Below are positions 15,343-23,741 of a stretch of DNA of 26,867 bases, in pieces (positions within the stretch are counted from its first letter, which is position 1; the number at the start of each line of letters is the position of its first letter). A model generated the notes under the pieces. That model searched no databases. It saw nothing but the letters and a program-made list of their open reading frames with translations, and was not told where the DNA came from. The DNA comes from SIAJ01 sp036266155 (GTDB taxonomy: Bacteria; Planctomycetota; Planctomycetia; Gemmatales; Gemmataceae), in NCBI GenBank assembly GCA_036266155.1, contig DATANR010000481.1:1-26867 (forward strand), read 5' to 3'. Position numbers and translations under genes: made by a program.

Positions 15343-18300
15343 GCGGCGCATCCGCCGGTAAGCCCGCGGCATCCGCCCCCCACCGCGCCGACCAATCGGA
15401 CCAGGCCAACTCATTCTCGCTCAGCATAAGCCGATTCCGAGGTATTTCCTCGTTCCCCAACTCAACTGCCGAAGAGGAATCGCAGTCAACCTGTCGCTGC
15501 TTCCCGTTGCCTAAGGGAATGATTGGCCCTTCGGACGCCGCATCAAACCCGTAGGCCTGCGCTCCGAAAACAGCGGCCATTTGCTCGCGCACCATGTGTA
15601 CGCCGGCACGCATGTAAAACCCGAGCAGGGCATCCGCGAACCCCGACCATTGCTCGGCATTCACCTCTTTCAAGGCTGCAAACTGCGGAACCGATCCAAT
15701 CAACCACCCGTTGCGTTCATCGATCGCGATCGTGATTGGCTTGGCATCTTGGCCGATTGTAATTGGCACCACGATACGGTTCGGGCTCAAGATCGATTCA
15801 TGCATGACAATCGGGAGTGCGCCCCAACGACGCGATGCACAGAGATCGGCAACGAGGCTTCGATCGACAAATCGGTCGACGGCTTCGGCAACATGCGCCA
15901 GCGCGTGCTGGCACTTGGCGATGCGTGTCGCGCTCGCGGCCCGCGTCGCTTTCCGAAGCCGAGCAAAGGCCTTCGGCACCGTACCCGAGTGAAAGCCGGG
16001 TCGCAAAAGGCCGCGGATCGATTCACCATGTGAACCTACTTGAATCGGTCGGATGCCACGTGGGGCGTTAGACCGATAGAGTTTCCAGTTCTCTTTCAAT
16101 TCCCAGACGAGAAAACCGAAGATGCCGGGAATACCGAAAACGATCGTCGCCATCGTTTCCTTGGCAATGCCGAACTGCTTGGCCAGCGGACCGATCAGTG
16201 GCAAGAGGATCTTGTGCGAAACGGTGACGACGGGGAAGTGCTTGATCGGGTTGATCTGCGGTTCGACGAGCAGATTCCAGGCGAAGCGAAAGAGGTAGGC
16301 GAACGCGCGCCAGAAAGCGCCGACGAGGAGTTTGAAGACGAACGACGTCTGGCTTTCGCCTTCACGAAACCGGAACCATTCATCGACCGCGTGGATGCCG
16401 CGATCCATCGCTTCGAAGATGCCGTGGAAGAACTGCAAGATCAAGGTGAGGACGCCGACGGCAAAATTCACCGACACGACACGCCAGACTCGTTCCATCG
16501 TTTCGTCAAACCGGTCCTCGATCTCACGCCCCAGGGCAGTCCGGAAGAATGTTCCTGCCAGGAGCGCTGAGCCGGCGCCGACCAGGACAACCGAATCGGC
16601 ATCGGCGCCGGCGATATTGCTCGCGAGAGCGGCCGTGCTCCCCGCCGCTAGGGGCAACAGCAAGAATCGGCGGAAGAAACGTGTGAAGCGATTGTGGACG
16701 AGCCGGTGAATCAACGGCGACTTGCGAATGGCGCGCGGCGCCTGGACGAACACGAATCTGGCGACTTGACCGAGGCCGCGGCGAAAAGTTGGCCAGTGGA
16801 GGACCAGTTCCAAGAACAGGCCGACGCCAACAACCCACTTCCAACTGGTGCCGCCGGGTTCCAGCGTTGGATTGTCCACCAGCGTGCGCGCCATGCCGCC
16901 GCCGAGCAGACCCATGCTGTTGACCGTCGTCGTCCATCCAGACAGCCAATTCACGATGCCGTCGGCCGCCTCATACAAATGCCCAATTGCTTCGAGCAAA
17001 ATGAAAGCGCCGCCGAACGGCAGCAAGAGATAGAGTGAGAGAGCGCGACCGATCGGCGTGCCGAAGAACAGCGAGCACCCGCGCTGCAAGAGCCGCATGT
17101 AAACTTCGCCACGCCGATAGACACCGTCCATTCGTACGGTCAGCTTGGCATTGGCACGAATGATCGGGTCGCCACGCAGAAACTCTGTCGGCCCCTGCAA
17201 ATCGTTGAGCTTGACCCGATTGCGTGCAATGGCGTCACGCAGGTCGCCGATGCGCAGAAAGCCCCGGGCGATGGCGGCATCGAGCAACTCCTCCACGAGT
17301 TTCGCACGCGCCAGTCGCTCGGCAACTGATGGTGATGCAAGACCGACTTCGTCGAGAACCGACTCGATGTCGGGGCGTAATTCCTCGCGCGCTCGTGACT
17401 CGGTCAAGTGTAGCGCACCGCTGAGCAACGCGATCAACACATGGCGATCTTGAGGTTCGCTTGTCAGTTGATCGGCGTAAGCGAGTGCCGCGCGGAATCG
17501 ACGGCCCGCTTCGAGCCACTTGGTCTTGGACAACGGCCGTCGAATCGGCCTGCGGCCAAGACTTCGCATCCATTCGAGTAAATCGACTGCGAACGTCGTT
17601 CGACTAACGGCCAGGCAGGCTCGCTGCACCTCGTACAGCAAGCGACGCTCGACCGGCCAGTCGCCGATGGAGGCCGGTTCGAGGAGCGGCAATAGCGCCT
17701 GACGCCAGGTGGCCTCCGCGGCCGCCTCGTCGCCGAGTAGTTCGATCAGCCGATGGACCAGGCGATCGAGATAACGGATGCCGGCGCTGTCACCGGCACG
17801 CGTCAAAAGTACGGCGGCTTTCAAATCGTTGCCGCGATGAACCCAGGAATTAATCGCGGCGGGCGCCGGCAGGGTCGTGCGGGTCGCTCTCATTGTGGGA
17901 GTGCGTGGTGCCGCTTTGCTTGCAATTGGCGATTTTTCCGTGCCGAAGCGCGAATTGATGCGGTCGATGTCAATCGAGGAATTCGCTATTGCAAACCAGG
18001 CGCCATCGCGGGCAATGCCAGGGAAGAACACGTCCCACTGGGATGGAACAAACCGCAGCAGTTCGAGACCGAGTGCGATGAACTCTCGAAGAACGACGGT
18101 GTCGTCATCGGATTGATCGATGAGATGCTGTTCTTCGAGAACATGGCGGATCGCGATCCAGTCGGTCGGCCCGATCTCGGATCGCACACGGTCAATCAAT
18201 TCTGGCGTTAGCCTGCGTTGCCGAAGGGCAAGATCGAATTCTCGATCGATGGCCGCGTGAAAGAGCACACGCCGCAATGCCGTCAAGCTCGCTTCATCGC

Positions 18301-18565
18301 TTGTTGGCTGGGGACGGGGGATCAGCAGGAGATCGGCAGCGGGTTCCGATGGAGAAAGGTCGAGTTCGGCCGGTGTCAAAAGTTGAAACAGCTGGTCCCG
18401 ATTGACCCACCAGCAGCGGTCGTGGATCGCACGCGGCCGAAAAGTACCCTGGTCGCGACTGAGCCGAATTGCACGCCGAAGGGCTCTCCCAGGGACGAAT
18501 CGTGCCGCCGGCTCAACGGCGGACAGTACGGCCTGGAATTCGGTGGTGATGGGCGCTTCGGCCAT
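15278..18565 (-). CDS. Large polytopic membrane protein of unknown function (1095 aa)
   Basis: I do not recognise this family. From the ATG at 18565 the protein has 1095 residues. Residues 1-500 are soluble-looking, helical and Arg/Leu-rich. Residues about 505-825 contain roughly eight hydrophobic segments (near 507-528, 576-592, 634-651, 658-675, 697-717, 745-765, 785-798, 805-822). Residues 830-1095 are again soluble, including an alpha/beta-looking stretch around 915-1000 (NRIVVPITIGQDAKPITIAI, then NGWLIGSVPQFAALKEV). There is no signal peptide at the N-terminus. The frame is open up to a TTG at 18649, which would add 28 residues, but the ATG seems more natural. It stands alone on the minus strand, divergent from the Ser/Thr kinase and convergent with the VanZ-like gene. 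Confidence 0.8.
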   Translation of the reverse strand: MAEAPITTEFQAVLSAVEPAARFVPGRALRRAIRLSRDQGTFRPRAIHDRCWWVNRDQLFQLLTPAELDLSPSEPAADLLLIPRPQPTSDEASLTALRRVLFHAAIDREFDLALRQRRLTPELIDRVRSEIGPTDWIAIRHVLEEQHLIDQSDDDTVVLREFIALGLELLRFVPSQWDVFFPGIARDGAWFAIANSSIDIDRINSRFGTEKSPIASKAAPRTPTMRATRTTLPAPAAINSWVHRGNDLKAAVLLTRAGDSAGIRYLDRLVHRLIELLGDEAAAEATWRQALLPLLEPASIGDWPVERRLLYEVQRACLAVSRTTFAVDLLEWMRSLGRRPIRRPLSKTKWLEAGRRFRAALAYADQLTSEPQDRHVLIALLSGALHLTESRAREELRPDIESVLDEVGLASPSVAERLARAKLVEELLDAAIARGFLRIGDLRDAIARNRVKLNDLQGPTEFLRGDPIIRANAKLTVRMDGVYRRGEVYMRLLQRGCSLFFGTPIGRALSLYLLLPFGGAFILLEAIGHLYEAADGIVNWLSGWTTTVNSMGLLGGGMARTLVDNPTLEPGGTSWKWVVGVGLFLELVLHWPTFRRGLGQVARFVFVQAPRAIRKSPLIHRLVHNRFTRFFRRFLLLPLAAGSTAALASNIAGADADSVVLVGAGSALLAGTFFRTALGREIEDRFDETMERVWRVVSVNFAVGVLTLILQFFHGIFEAMDRGIHAVDEWFRFREGESQTSFVFKLLVGAFWRAFAYLFRFAWNLLVEPQINPIKHFPVVTVSHKILLPLIGPLAKQFGIAKETMATIVFGIPGIFGFLVWELKENWKLYRSNAPRGIRPIQVGSHGESIRGLLRPGFHSGTVPKAFARLRKATRAASATRIAKCQHALAHVAEAVDRFVDRSLVADLCASRRWGALPIVMHESILSPNRIVVPITIGQDAKPITIAIDERNGWLIGSVPQFAALKEVNAEQWSGFADALLGFYMRAGVHMVREQMAAVFGAQAYGFDAASEGPIIPLGNGKQRQVDCDSSSAVELGNEEIPRNRLMLSENELAWSDWSARWGADAAGLPADAPLIAGWSILPPCATAEFAETPK

Positions 18566-18791
18566 CGGCAACTCAAGGGATGCGGGTAAACGCACCAAAC
18601 TTTGGCAGAATTCAGTTTTCTCGCCGGAGCGGAATTCGTCGCAAATCAATTAGATCCGGCAATTTAGGAAAAAGTACCGCGATCGGAACGATTCTTGGGA
18701 ATCCGGCCGCTTTTTTCCAGGCCTGAATTATAGTATCGATGTCCGGACGCGCGCCGACGCATGACTGGCAGCCCATGAGGTGAAATAGCCG
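18566..18791. other. Divergent intergenic region between the 1095-aa gene and the kinase
   Basis: This 226-base gap should carry promoters in both directions. It is AT-richer than its surroundings. On the plus strand TATAGT at 18729-18734, within TTATAGTAT, is a possible -10 box for the kinase, without a convincing -35 at the right distance. No inverted repeat or small gene stands out. Part of it (18566-18649) could code for an N-terminal extension of the 1095-aa protein if the TTG start is used. Confidence 0.4.
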
Positions 18792-20369
18792 ATGCCTGCA
18801 CCTGCTACCGTCGACGATCTACTGAAACTCATCCGCAAGTGTGGGATGATCGATGAGCCGCGGCTCGACGCTTATCTCGAACGGCTGCGTCTGCATGGCC
18901 CGATTCCCACGGACGTTCGCAAGCTCGCCGGCGGCATGGTTCGCGACGGGTTGCTGACCTATTTCCAGGCCGAGCAGTTCATGCTCGGCAAGTGGCGCGG
19001 GTTTACGATCGGTAAGTACAAACTTCTGGAGCGCATTGGCTTCGGCGGCATGGGGCAGGTGTTCCTGTGCGAGCACATGTACATGCGCCGCCGGGTCGCC
19101 ATCAAGGTGCTGCCGCCCGCGAAGGCGGAGGAACCGGCCGCTCTCGGACGCTTCTACCGCGAAGCTCGCGCTGCCGCGGCGCTCGACCACCCGAACATCG
19201 TCCGAACCCACGACATCGACCAGGACGGCAATTTGCACTTCCTTGTCATGGAATATGTCGACGGTTCGAGCATGTTGGAGATCATCAAGAAAAAAGGGCC
19301 GATGGCGATCGACCGGGCCTGCAATTACATCTGGCAGGCGGCCCAGGGCCTGGATCACGCATTTCGGGTCGGCGTCATTCACCGCGACATCAAGCCGGGC
19401 AACATCCTCGTCGACCGTTACGGCATCTCCAAAATTCTCGACATGGGCCTCGCGCGCTTTTACGAAAGCGACGACGACATGTTGACCAAGAAGTACGACG
19501 AGAAGAGCGTGCTCGGCACGGCCGACTACGTGGCGCCCGAACAGACGATCAATAGCCACGATGTCGATGTTCGGGCCGACATCTATTCTCTGGGTGCGAC
19601 TTTCTATTTCCTACTGGCGGGGCATCCGCCGTTCCCCGAAGGGACGATCTCACAGAAGCTCATCGCCCATCAGACGCGGCAACCGAAGGCGATTCGCGAG
19701 ATTCGACCCGAGATTCCGGCAAATGTCGCCGCCATTCTTGAGAAGATGATGGCGAAGTCGGCCGAGCAGCGCTATCAGAAGCCAACTGAATTGATTGCGG
19801 ACTTGGCGGCGATCGTCGCCGCGGAAGCGGTGGCGCCGCCCGAAGACGAGATGCCGGTTCTGAGTCTGGCAGCGCGTGAATCCAATGCGCAGGCGGCCTC
19901 GGGCACGGCGTCCGGGTCGTTTCGTCAGGATTCCGCCGTGTTGCGGGCTGAACATTCGCAGCGCTCCGGCCATTTGGGCTCGGCCCACGCTGCACGGCCG
20001 TCGTTATCGGGTCGGCGCTCGAGCGGACCGGTCACGCTGCCACCACCGTACACGGGCGGCTCATCGAGCCATTCAGGCGGCAGCGGCGTATCGTCCGGCA
20101 ATATGGTCTCCACGTTCACGACGCCGCCGGTGATTTCGCCCCTTGGTTCGGCTGCAATCCCGCCAATTCCGAATCCGATTCGGCCCGTGAACGAGACGGT
20201 CCGTTTATCCGAAGCGACGGATCGCGCCCAGGCACGCGTCGAGCGCAAGAGCTACCCGGAGATGGGTAAGCGCAAGCGCGGCATGCATCCCGTCTTGAAG
20301 ATCTTTCTGGAATCGGTCTTGGTATTTGGGCTCTGTCTGCTGCTCTACTTCATCATTCGCGGGTTGTGA
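18792..20369 (+). CDS. Membrane-anchored Ser/Thr protein kinase
   Basis: The 525 residues comprise a short helical N-terminal domain (1-70), a complete Hanks-type kinase domain (about 74-345) and a low-complexity Ser/Gly/Pro-rich linker (360-500). A single hydrophobic helix near 503-523 lies at the very C-terminus. Kinase landmarks are the Gly loop GFGGMGQV (83-90), Lys105 in VAIKVLP, catalytic HRDIKPGN (197-204), DMG in place of DFG (217-219) and APE (248-250). All catalytic residues are present. With a C-terminal anchor and no residues beyond, the protein has no external sensor of its own and should act as a tail-anchored cytoplasmic kinase. GAGGTGA lies about nine bases before the ATG. The N-terminal 70 residues recur in planctomycete kinases as far as I know. 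Confidence 0.93.
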   Translation: MPAPATVDDLLKLIRKCGMIDEPRLDAYLERLRLHGPIPTDVRKLAGGMVRDGLLTYFQAEQFMLGKWRGFTIGKYKLLERIGFGGMGQVFLCEHMYMRRRVAIKVLPPAKAEEPAALGRFYREARAAAALDHPNIVRTHDIDQDGNLHFLVMEYVDGSSMLEIIKKKGPMAIDRACNYIWQAAQGLDHAFRVGVIHRDIKPGNILVDRYGISKILDMGLARFYESDDDMLTKKYDEKSVLGTADYVAPEQTINSHDVDVRADIYSLGATFYFLLAGHPPFPEGTISQKLIAHQTRQPKAIREIRPEIPANVAAILEKMMAKSAEQRYQKPTELIADLAAIVAAEAVAPPEDEMPVLSLAARESNAQAASGTASGSFRQDSAVLRAEHSQRSGHLGSAHAARPSLSGRRSSGPVTLPPPYTGGSSSHSGGSGVSSGNMVSTFTTPPVISPLGSAAIPPIPNPIRPVNETVRLSEATDRAQARVERKSYPEMGKRKRGMHPVLKIFLESVLVFGLCLLLYFIIRGL

Positions 20370-20375
20370 GAACGG

Positions 20376-20783
20376 CTACTTACGCGCCTCTTTCAGCAAC
20401 CCCGCACTGGTCTCGAAGTAGCGGCGTCGGCGACGGCTCTGGGCCGTCGTTTCTGCTTGCTTCTCTTTCAAATCGTCCAAATTGGCCTGGCAAGACGGGC
20501 AGCCAATCGTCGAGAGGTGAAACTCGATGTAGGCATGGCTGTCCTTTTCGAGCACCTGGTGCAAATAGCCGCTGAGTTGCTCCCGTGACGGGCAGCTAAG
20601 ACGGTCACGCCGCCAGACGGCGCCTAACGAGTGCTCGCCTCGATCACGCTCGTCGCGGACCTCAGTTAATCGGGTGCGCATGGCGGCCGAGCCGCGAATC
20701 AGTTTCTCGATGCGGGCCGCTTCGGTGTCGTCGAGCGCATCGTCCAAATACGCGTGCAGCTGTTCGCGGGTCACGTCGGTCAT
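20376..20783 (-). CDS. Small zinc-finger (anti-sigma-like) protein
   Basis: From the ATG at 20783 the protein has 135 residues. The first part (TREQLHAYLDDALDDTEAAR) resembles the N-terminus of anti-sigma and zinc-finger regulators common in planctomycetes. A possible metal site is formed by Cys64, His89, Cys95 and Cys98, with H-x5-C-x2-C where the ZAS anti-sigma motif has H-x3-C-x2-C. The C-terminus is basic (SRRRRRYFE). There is no membrane segment. The frame is open for 50 more codons upstream, to 20933, but those residues are Pro-rich and not protein-like, so the internal ATG is chosen. It ends six bases from the kinase stop, tail to tail, and no sigma-factor gene is adjacent. TATACT on the minus strand (20814-20819) could be its -10 box. 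Confidence 0.7.
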   Translation of the reverse strand: MTDVTREQLHAYLDDALDDTEAARIEKLIRGSAAMRTRLTEVRDERDRGEHSLGAVWRRDRLSCPSREQLSGYLHQVLEKDSHAYIEFHLSTIGCPSCQANLDDLKEKQAETTAQSRRRRRYFETSAGLLKEARK

Positions 20784-20931
20784 GCGATACCCCACGGGGA
20801 GGACGTGTCCGTCAGTATACGATGCGGGCGCGGGTTGGGCTGGTCCGGAGGCTGGCATCCCGGTAAGAATGTCGGCCGGGGGACGGTGGAATGGGACATT
20901 CCCGGCGATCCGCCGCAGCGAAGGAATCCTC

Positions 20932-21756
20932 ATGACGGTCGTAGCGTCCGCGCAGGTGCATCCGACGGCTATCCTCTCTTCGGACGTGACAATCGCTGAC
21001 GGTGTACGTGTCGGGCCCTATACCGTGATTGAAGGCTCGGTCGCGATTGGCCCCGATTGTGAGATCGGCCCGCACGTCCACTTGGTCGGCCCCCTCGTGC
21101 TCGGCCGCGGCAATCGCGTTGGCTCCGGCACGGTGATCGGCTCCGACCCTCAGCATTTGTCCTACGCGGGCCAGCCAACACGTACGGAAATCGGCGATTT
21201 CAACACGTTTCGCGAGCACGTGACCGTTCATCGCGGATCGCATGTTGCGGGCTACGGCGTCACGAAGGTCGGCGATCACAACTATTTCATGGCCCATGCG
21301 CACGTCGGACACGATAGCAAAGTTGGGAACCACTGCATCCTGGCCAACGGCGTTCTGATGGCCGGGCATTGCGAATTGCAGGACCGCGTGTTCATGTCGG
21401 GCTGCTCGGCGATGCACCAATATGTACGGATGGGGCGGCTTTCGTTACTAACGGGCCTGGAGGGAGTCGGCAAGGATGTTGTGCCGTTTGTGACGGTCAA
21501 GAACCGCTTCGAAGTTCTGGGGGTGAACTCAATCGGCATGCGGCGCGCGGGCATCGCGACGGCCGACGTGATGATCGTCCGTCGGGCTTTCAAGATTCTG
21601 TACCGTTCGGAACACATGCTCAAGGAAGCCGTCGCAATACTCGAAAGCGATTTGGGCAGCCATCCGCTCGTGGCCGAGATGGTGCGGTTTATTCGTGAGT
21701 CGAAGCGTGGGGTGATGCGGCCGACGCGGGATCGGATGGGTGACGACGACGATTGA
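20932..21756 (+). CDS. lpxA: UDP-N-acetylglucosamine acyltransferase LpxA
   Basis: The 274 residues begin with left-handed beta-helix hexapeptide repeats (VHPTAILSSDVTIADGVRVG, 9-28) that run to about residue 190. A helical C-terminal domain follows. LpxA features include the segment FREHVTVHRGS (93-103) and the catalytic base His127 in AHAHVGHDSKVGNHCILANG, which aligns with His125 of the E. coli enzyme. It acylates UDP-GlcNAc at the 3-OH with an acyl chain from ACP, the first step of lipid A synthesis, in line with the Gram-negative-type envelope of planctomycetes. I chose the ATG at 20932, with AAGGAA five bases upstream; the longer open frame from 20674 is antisense to the zinc-finger gene. 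No other lpx gene is in the window. Confidence 0.93.
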   Translation: MTVVASAQVHPTAILSSDVTIADGVRVGPYTVIEGSVAIGPDCEIGPHVHLVGPLVLGRGNRVGSGTVIGSDPQHLSYAGQPTRTEIGDFNTFREHVTVHRGSHVAGYGVTKVGDHNYFMAHAHVGHDSKVGNHCILANGVLMAGHCELQDRVFMSGCSAMHQYVRMGRLSLLTGLEGVGKDVVPFVTVKNRFEVLGVNSIGMRRAGIATADVMIVRRAFKILYRSEHMLKEAVAILESDLGSHPLVAEMVRFIRESKRGVMRPTRDRMGDDDD

Positions 21757-21763
21757 TTTTTCC

Positions 21764-21796
21764 GCGAACCCCTTGTTCCGGAGCGACGGGGTTCGC
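21764..21796 (+). repeat. Inverted repeat overlapping the rplY promoter region
   Basis: GCGAACCCC (21764-21772) and GGGGTTCGC (21788-21796) are perfect 9-bp arms around a 15-base loop, starting seven bases after the lpxA stop. TTGTTC at 21773-21778 and CATAAT at 21796-21801, 17 bases apart, fall inside it as a candidate promoter. No T-tract follows, so it may be an operator or a weak lpxA 3'-end hairpin rather than a standard terminator. Confidence 0.5.
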
Positions 21797-21828
21797 ATAA
21801 TTCCACTTCCGAAATTCGCAAGCGAAAG

Positions 21829-21866
21829 CGAGGCAGTCCGGGGCCGGGCTGCTCTCGTTCGTTTTT
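21829..21866 (+). terminator. Terminator-like hairpin in the rplY leader
   Basis: CGAGGCAGTCCGG (21829-21841) pairs with CCGGGCTGCTCTCG (21844-21857), with one T·G pair and one bulged T, and is followed by TTCGTTTTT with the T-tract at 21862-21866. It ends about 27 bases before the rplY ATG. There is too little room for a promoter between hairpin and gene, so it may attenuate rplY transcription, or end lpxA messages with readthrough. Confidence 0.5.
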
Positions 21867-21893
21867 GGCGACTGAACCGTAAGGCTGGCAACG

Positions 21894-22538
21894 ATGGCAG
21901 AAGTAATCCAATTGAAGACCGAGCCGCGACCTGGAAAGGGCAGCCGCAACTCTGTCCGCCTGCGCAAGGCCGGCCGGGTTCCGGCAGTTGTGTACGGCCA
22001 CAAGGAAGCCGTCGCCGCGGTCAGCGTGTCGCGCGATGAACTGGCCTCGGCGCTGCGGCACCATGCACGCACGCTCGAACTCGTCGTCGCCGGCAAAACG
22101 GAAACGGTTCTGATTCAAGAAGTGCAGCACGATCACCTGGGCACCGGGCTCGTGCATATCGATTTCCGCCGTGTCTCGAAGGACGAGCGCGTACGGACCA
22201 CCGTTGAGATCGAACTCCGCGGCACGGCGCCCGGCGCCACCGGCGGCGGTGTGCTCGATCAGCCGCTGCATAAGATTCACATTGAATGTCCGGCGATGGC
22301 GATCCCAGAGTCGATCCGGGTCAAGATCGATGGGCTGCTGCTGGGTCAGGCGATCCATGTCAAAGAGTTGGACCTGCCAGCCGGCGTGAAGGCACTGGAA
22401 GACCCCGATCTTGTCGTCGTCCAGGTGAAGCAGCAGGTGGCGCTTGTCGTCGAGCCGACGGCCCCGCTTGGTGAAGCGGGAGCGGCCGAGCCCGAGATCA
22501 TTACGAAGAAGAAGGAGAAGCCGGCCGAGGAGGAGTAA
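21894..22538 (+). CDS. rplY: Ribosomal protein L25 (TL5/Ctc type)
   Basis: The 214 residues consist of the 5S-rRNA-binding L25 domain (about 5-95, with KGSRNSVRLRKAGRVPAVVY and QEVQHDHLGTGLVHIDFRRV), then the TL5/CTC C-terminal beta domain (about 96-185, with ELRGTAPGATGGGVLDQPLH) and a charged tail ending KKKEKPAEEE. This is the long two-domain form. It binds 5S rRNA in the large subunit central protuberance. pth follows after 29 bases, the widely conserved rplY-pth order. The two hairpins upstream suggest leader-level control. Confidence 0.95.
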   Translation: MAEVIQLKTEPRPGKGSRNSVRLRKAGRVPAVVYGHKEAVAAVSVSRDELASALRHHARTLELVVAGKTETVLIQEVQHDHLGTGLVHIDFRRVSKDERVRTTVEIELRGTAPGATGGGVLDQPLHKIHIECPAMAIPESIRVKIDGLLLGQAIHVKELDLPAGVKALEDPDLVVVQVKQQVALVVEPTAPLGEAGAAEPEIITKKKEKPAEEE

Positions 22539-22567
22539 CCGCCTTTTCGTGCCGCTGAACGACTGCC

Positions 22568-23224
22568 ATGAAGCTGGTCGTGGGCCTGGGCAATCCTGGG
22601 CCAAAGTATTCGGGTACGCGGCACAACATCGGGTTCATGGTCGTCGACTATTTGGCGGCCGCGCCCGGCGTCGTGGCTTGGCGGTCACGCTTCGAGTCGC
22701 AGATTGCGCAGGCGAATGACGGGGCCGAGCAGGTATTGTTATTGAAGCCCGAGACGTTCATGAACTTGAGCGGCCGGGCAGTGCGGGCGGTGATCGACTT
22801 CTACAGGGTGAAAGTCGCCGACGTCCTGATCGTGTGCGACGACATCGCACTGCCGCTTGGGAAGTTGCGGGCGCGAGCGAAGGGATCGGACGGCGGTCAG
22901 AAGGGTTTGCGGAGCATCCAGGAGCACCTGCGCACTGCGGATTATTCACGATTGCGGATCGGAGTTGGATCGCCGGGTGAGCATACCGATGCGGCCGACT
23001 ATGTGTTGAGCCGATTCAAGCCGGGCGAGCGGACGGCGGTTGATGATGCGATTGCTCAGGCCGCTCAGGCCGTGTTGTTATGGATCCGTGGCGGGATTGA
23101 CGGCTGCATGAACAAGGTGAATGGCGAACCGAAGCCTCCCAAACCGCCGAAGCCGAAGAAAGAGACGCCTGCCAAGACGGACGAAAGTAAGGACGAGAAA
23201 CCTCCACCGAAACCGGAAGATTGA
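22568..23224 (+). CDS. pth: Peptidyl-tRNA hydrolase with Lys/Pro-rich tail
   Basis: The 218 residues begin MKLVVGLGNPGPKYSGTRHN with the catalytic His19. They continue with FMNLSG (Asn66) and CDDIALP (Asp91), the other conserved active-site residues. The enzyme releases peptides from peptidyl-tRNA that drops off the ribosome. The usual GGHNGL or GGHKGL loop reads GGQKGL here (109-114), so the substrate-side His is Gln. Residues 186-218 are a low-complexity tail of Lys, Pro, Glu and Asp beyond the normal end of the fold at about 190. It is seven bases ahead of rpsF and probably cotranscribed with it. Confidence 0.95.
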   Translation: MKLVVGLGNPGPKYSGTRHNIGFMVVDYLAAAPGVVAWRSRFESQIAQANDGAEQVLLLKPETFMNLSGRAVRAVIDFYRVKVADVLIVCDDIALPLGKLRARAKGSDGGQKGLRSIQEHLRTADYSRLRIGVGSPGEHTDAADYVLSRFKPGERTAVDDAIAQAAQAVLLWIRGGIDGCMNKVNGEPKPPKPPKPKKETPAKTDESKDEKPPPKPED

Positions 23225-23231
23225 GTCAGCC

Positions 23232-23720
23232 ATGCCTGTTAATAGCTACGAGTGCCTGCTTCTGCTCGACCCGACCAAGACCGCTACCGACATGGAGGGC
23301 GTGAAGTCACAGCTCCATCACACGCTGGAAAAGTACGGTGCCGAGATCCTGGCGAGCCGCAAATGGGATGACCGCAAGCTCGCGTATCCGATCGGCGGGC
23401 ACAAGAAGGGCCTGTACTATCTGACCTACTTCAAGGCCGACTCACGCAAAATCTCGGAACTGGATCACGACTTCCGTTTGAGCGAAGTCATTCTTCGGCA
23501 CATGATCAGCGCCATCGATCCGAAGTGGCACGAAGAGATGTTGGCGGTCGCTCAAGACGAGCATCGCTCGGCACTTCAGCTGATGCACGAAGAAGCCCCC
23601 GAGGGCGGCGCGGCGGGTTTGGGCGGGTTGCCGGGTGACATCAATATGCCGGAAGAAGGCGGCGATCGCCCGCGTCGCGGCCCGCGTCGTTCCCCCGAAG
23701 CCGAGGTCGGCAAAGAATAG
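23232..23720 (+). CDS. rpsF: Ribosomal protein S6 with C-terminal extension
   Basis: From the ATG at 23232 the protein has 162 residues. The S6 fold covers about 1-100 (NSYECLLLLDPTKTATDMEG; GGHKKGLYYLTYFKADSRKI; LSEVILRHMISA). The last 60 or so residues are an extension rich in Gly, Pro, Arg and Glu (GGAAGLGGLPGDINMPEEGG, then DRPRRGPRRSP). S6 pairs with S18 on the small subunit platform. A longer frame from 23121 overlaps pth and is not used, because the S6 N-terminus starts at this Met. There is no strong ribosome-binding site, so coupling to pth across the seven-base gap is likely. ssb follows after 121 bases. Confidence 0.94.
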   Translation: MPVNSYECLLLLDPTKTATDMEGVKSQLHHTLEKYGAEILASRKWDDRKLAYPIGGHKKGLYYLTYFKADSRKISELDHDFRLSEVILRHMISAIDPKWHEEMLAVAQDEHRSALQLMHEEAPEGGAAGLGGLPGDINMPEEGGDRPRRGPRRSPEAEVGKE

Positions 23721-23741
23721 TGGAATTTTGTTCAACTAACA

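Noticed and set aside
21282..22604. A 440-codon minus-strand frame over lpxA and rplY
   Set aside because: It is antisense to two well-recognised genes and has shadow-like composition.
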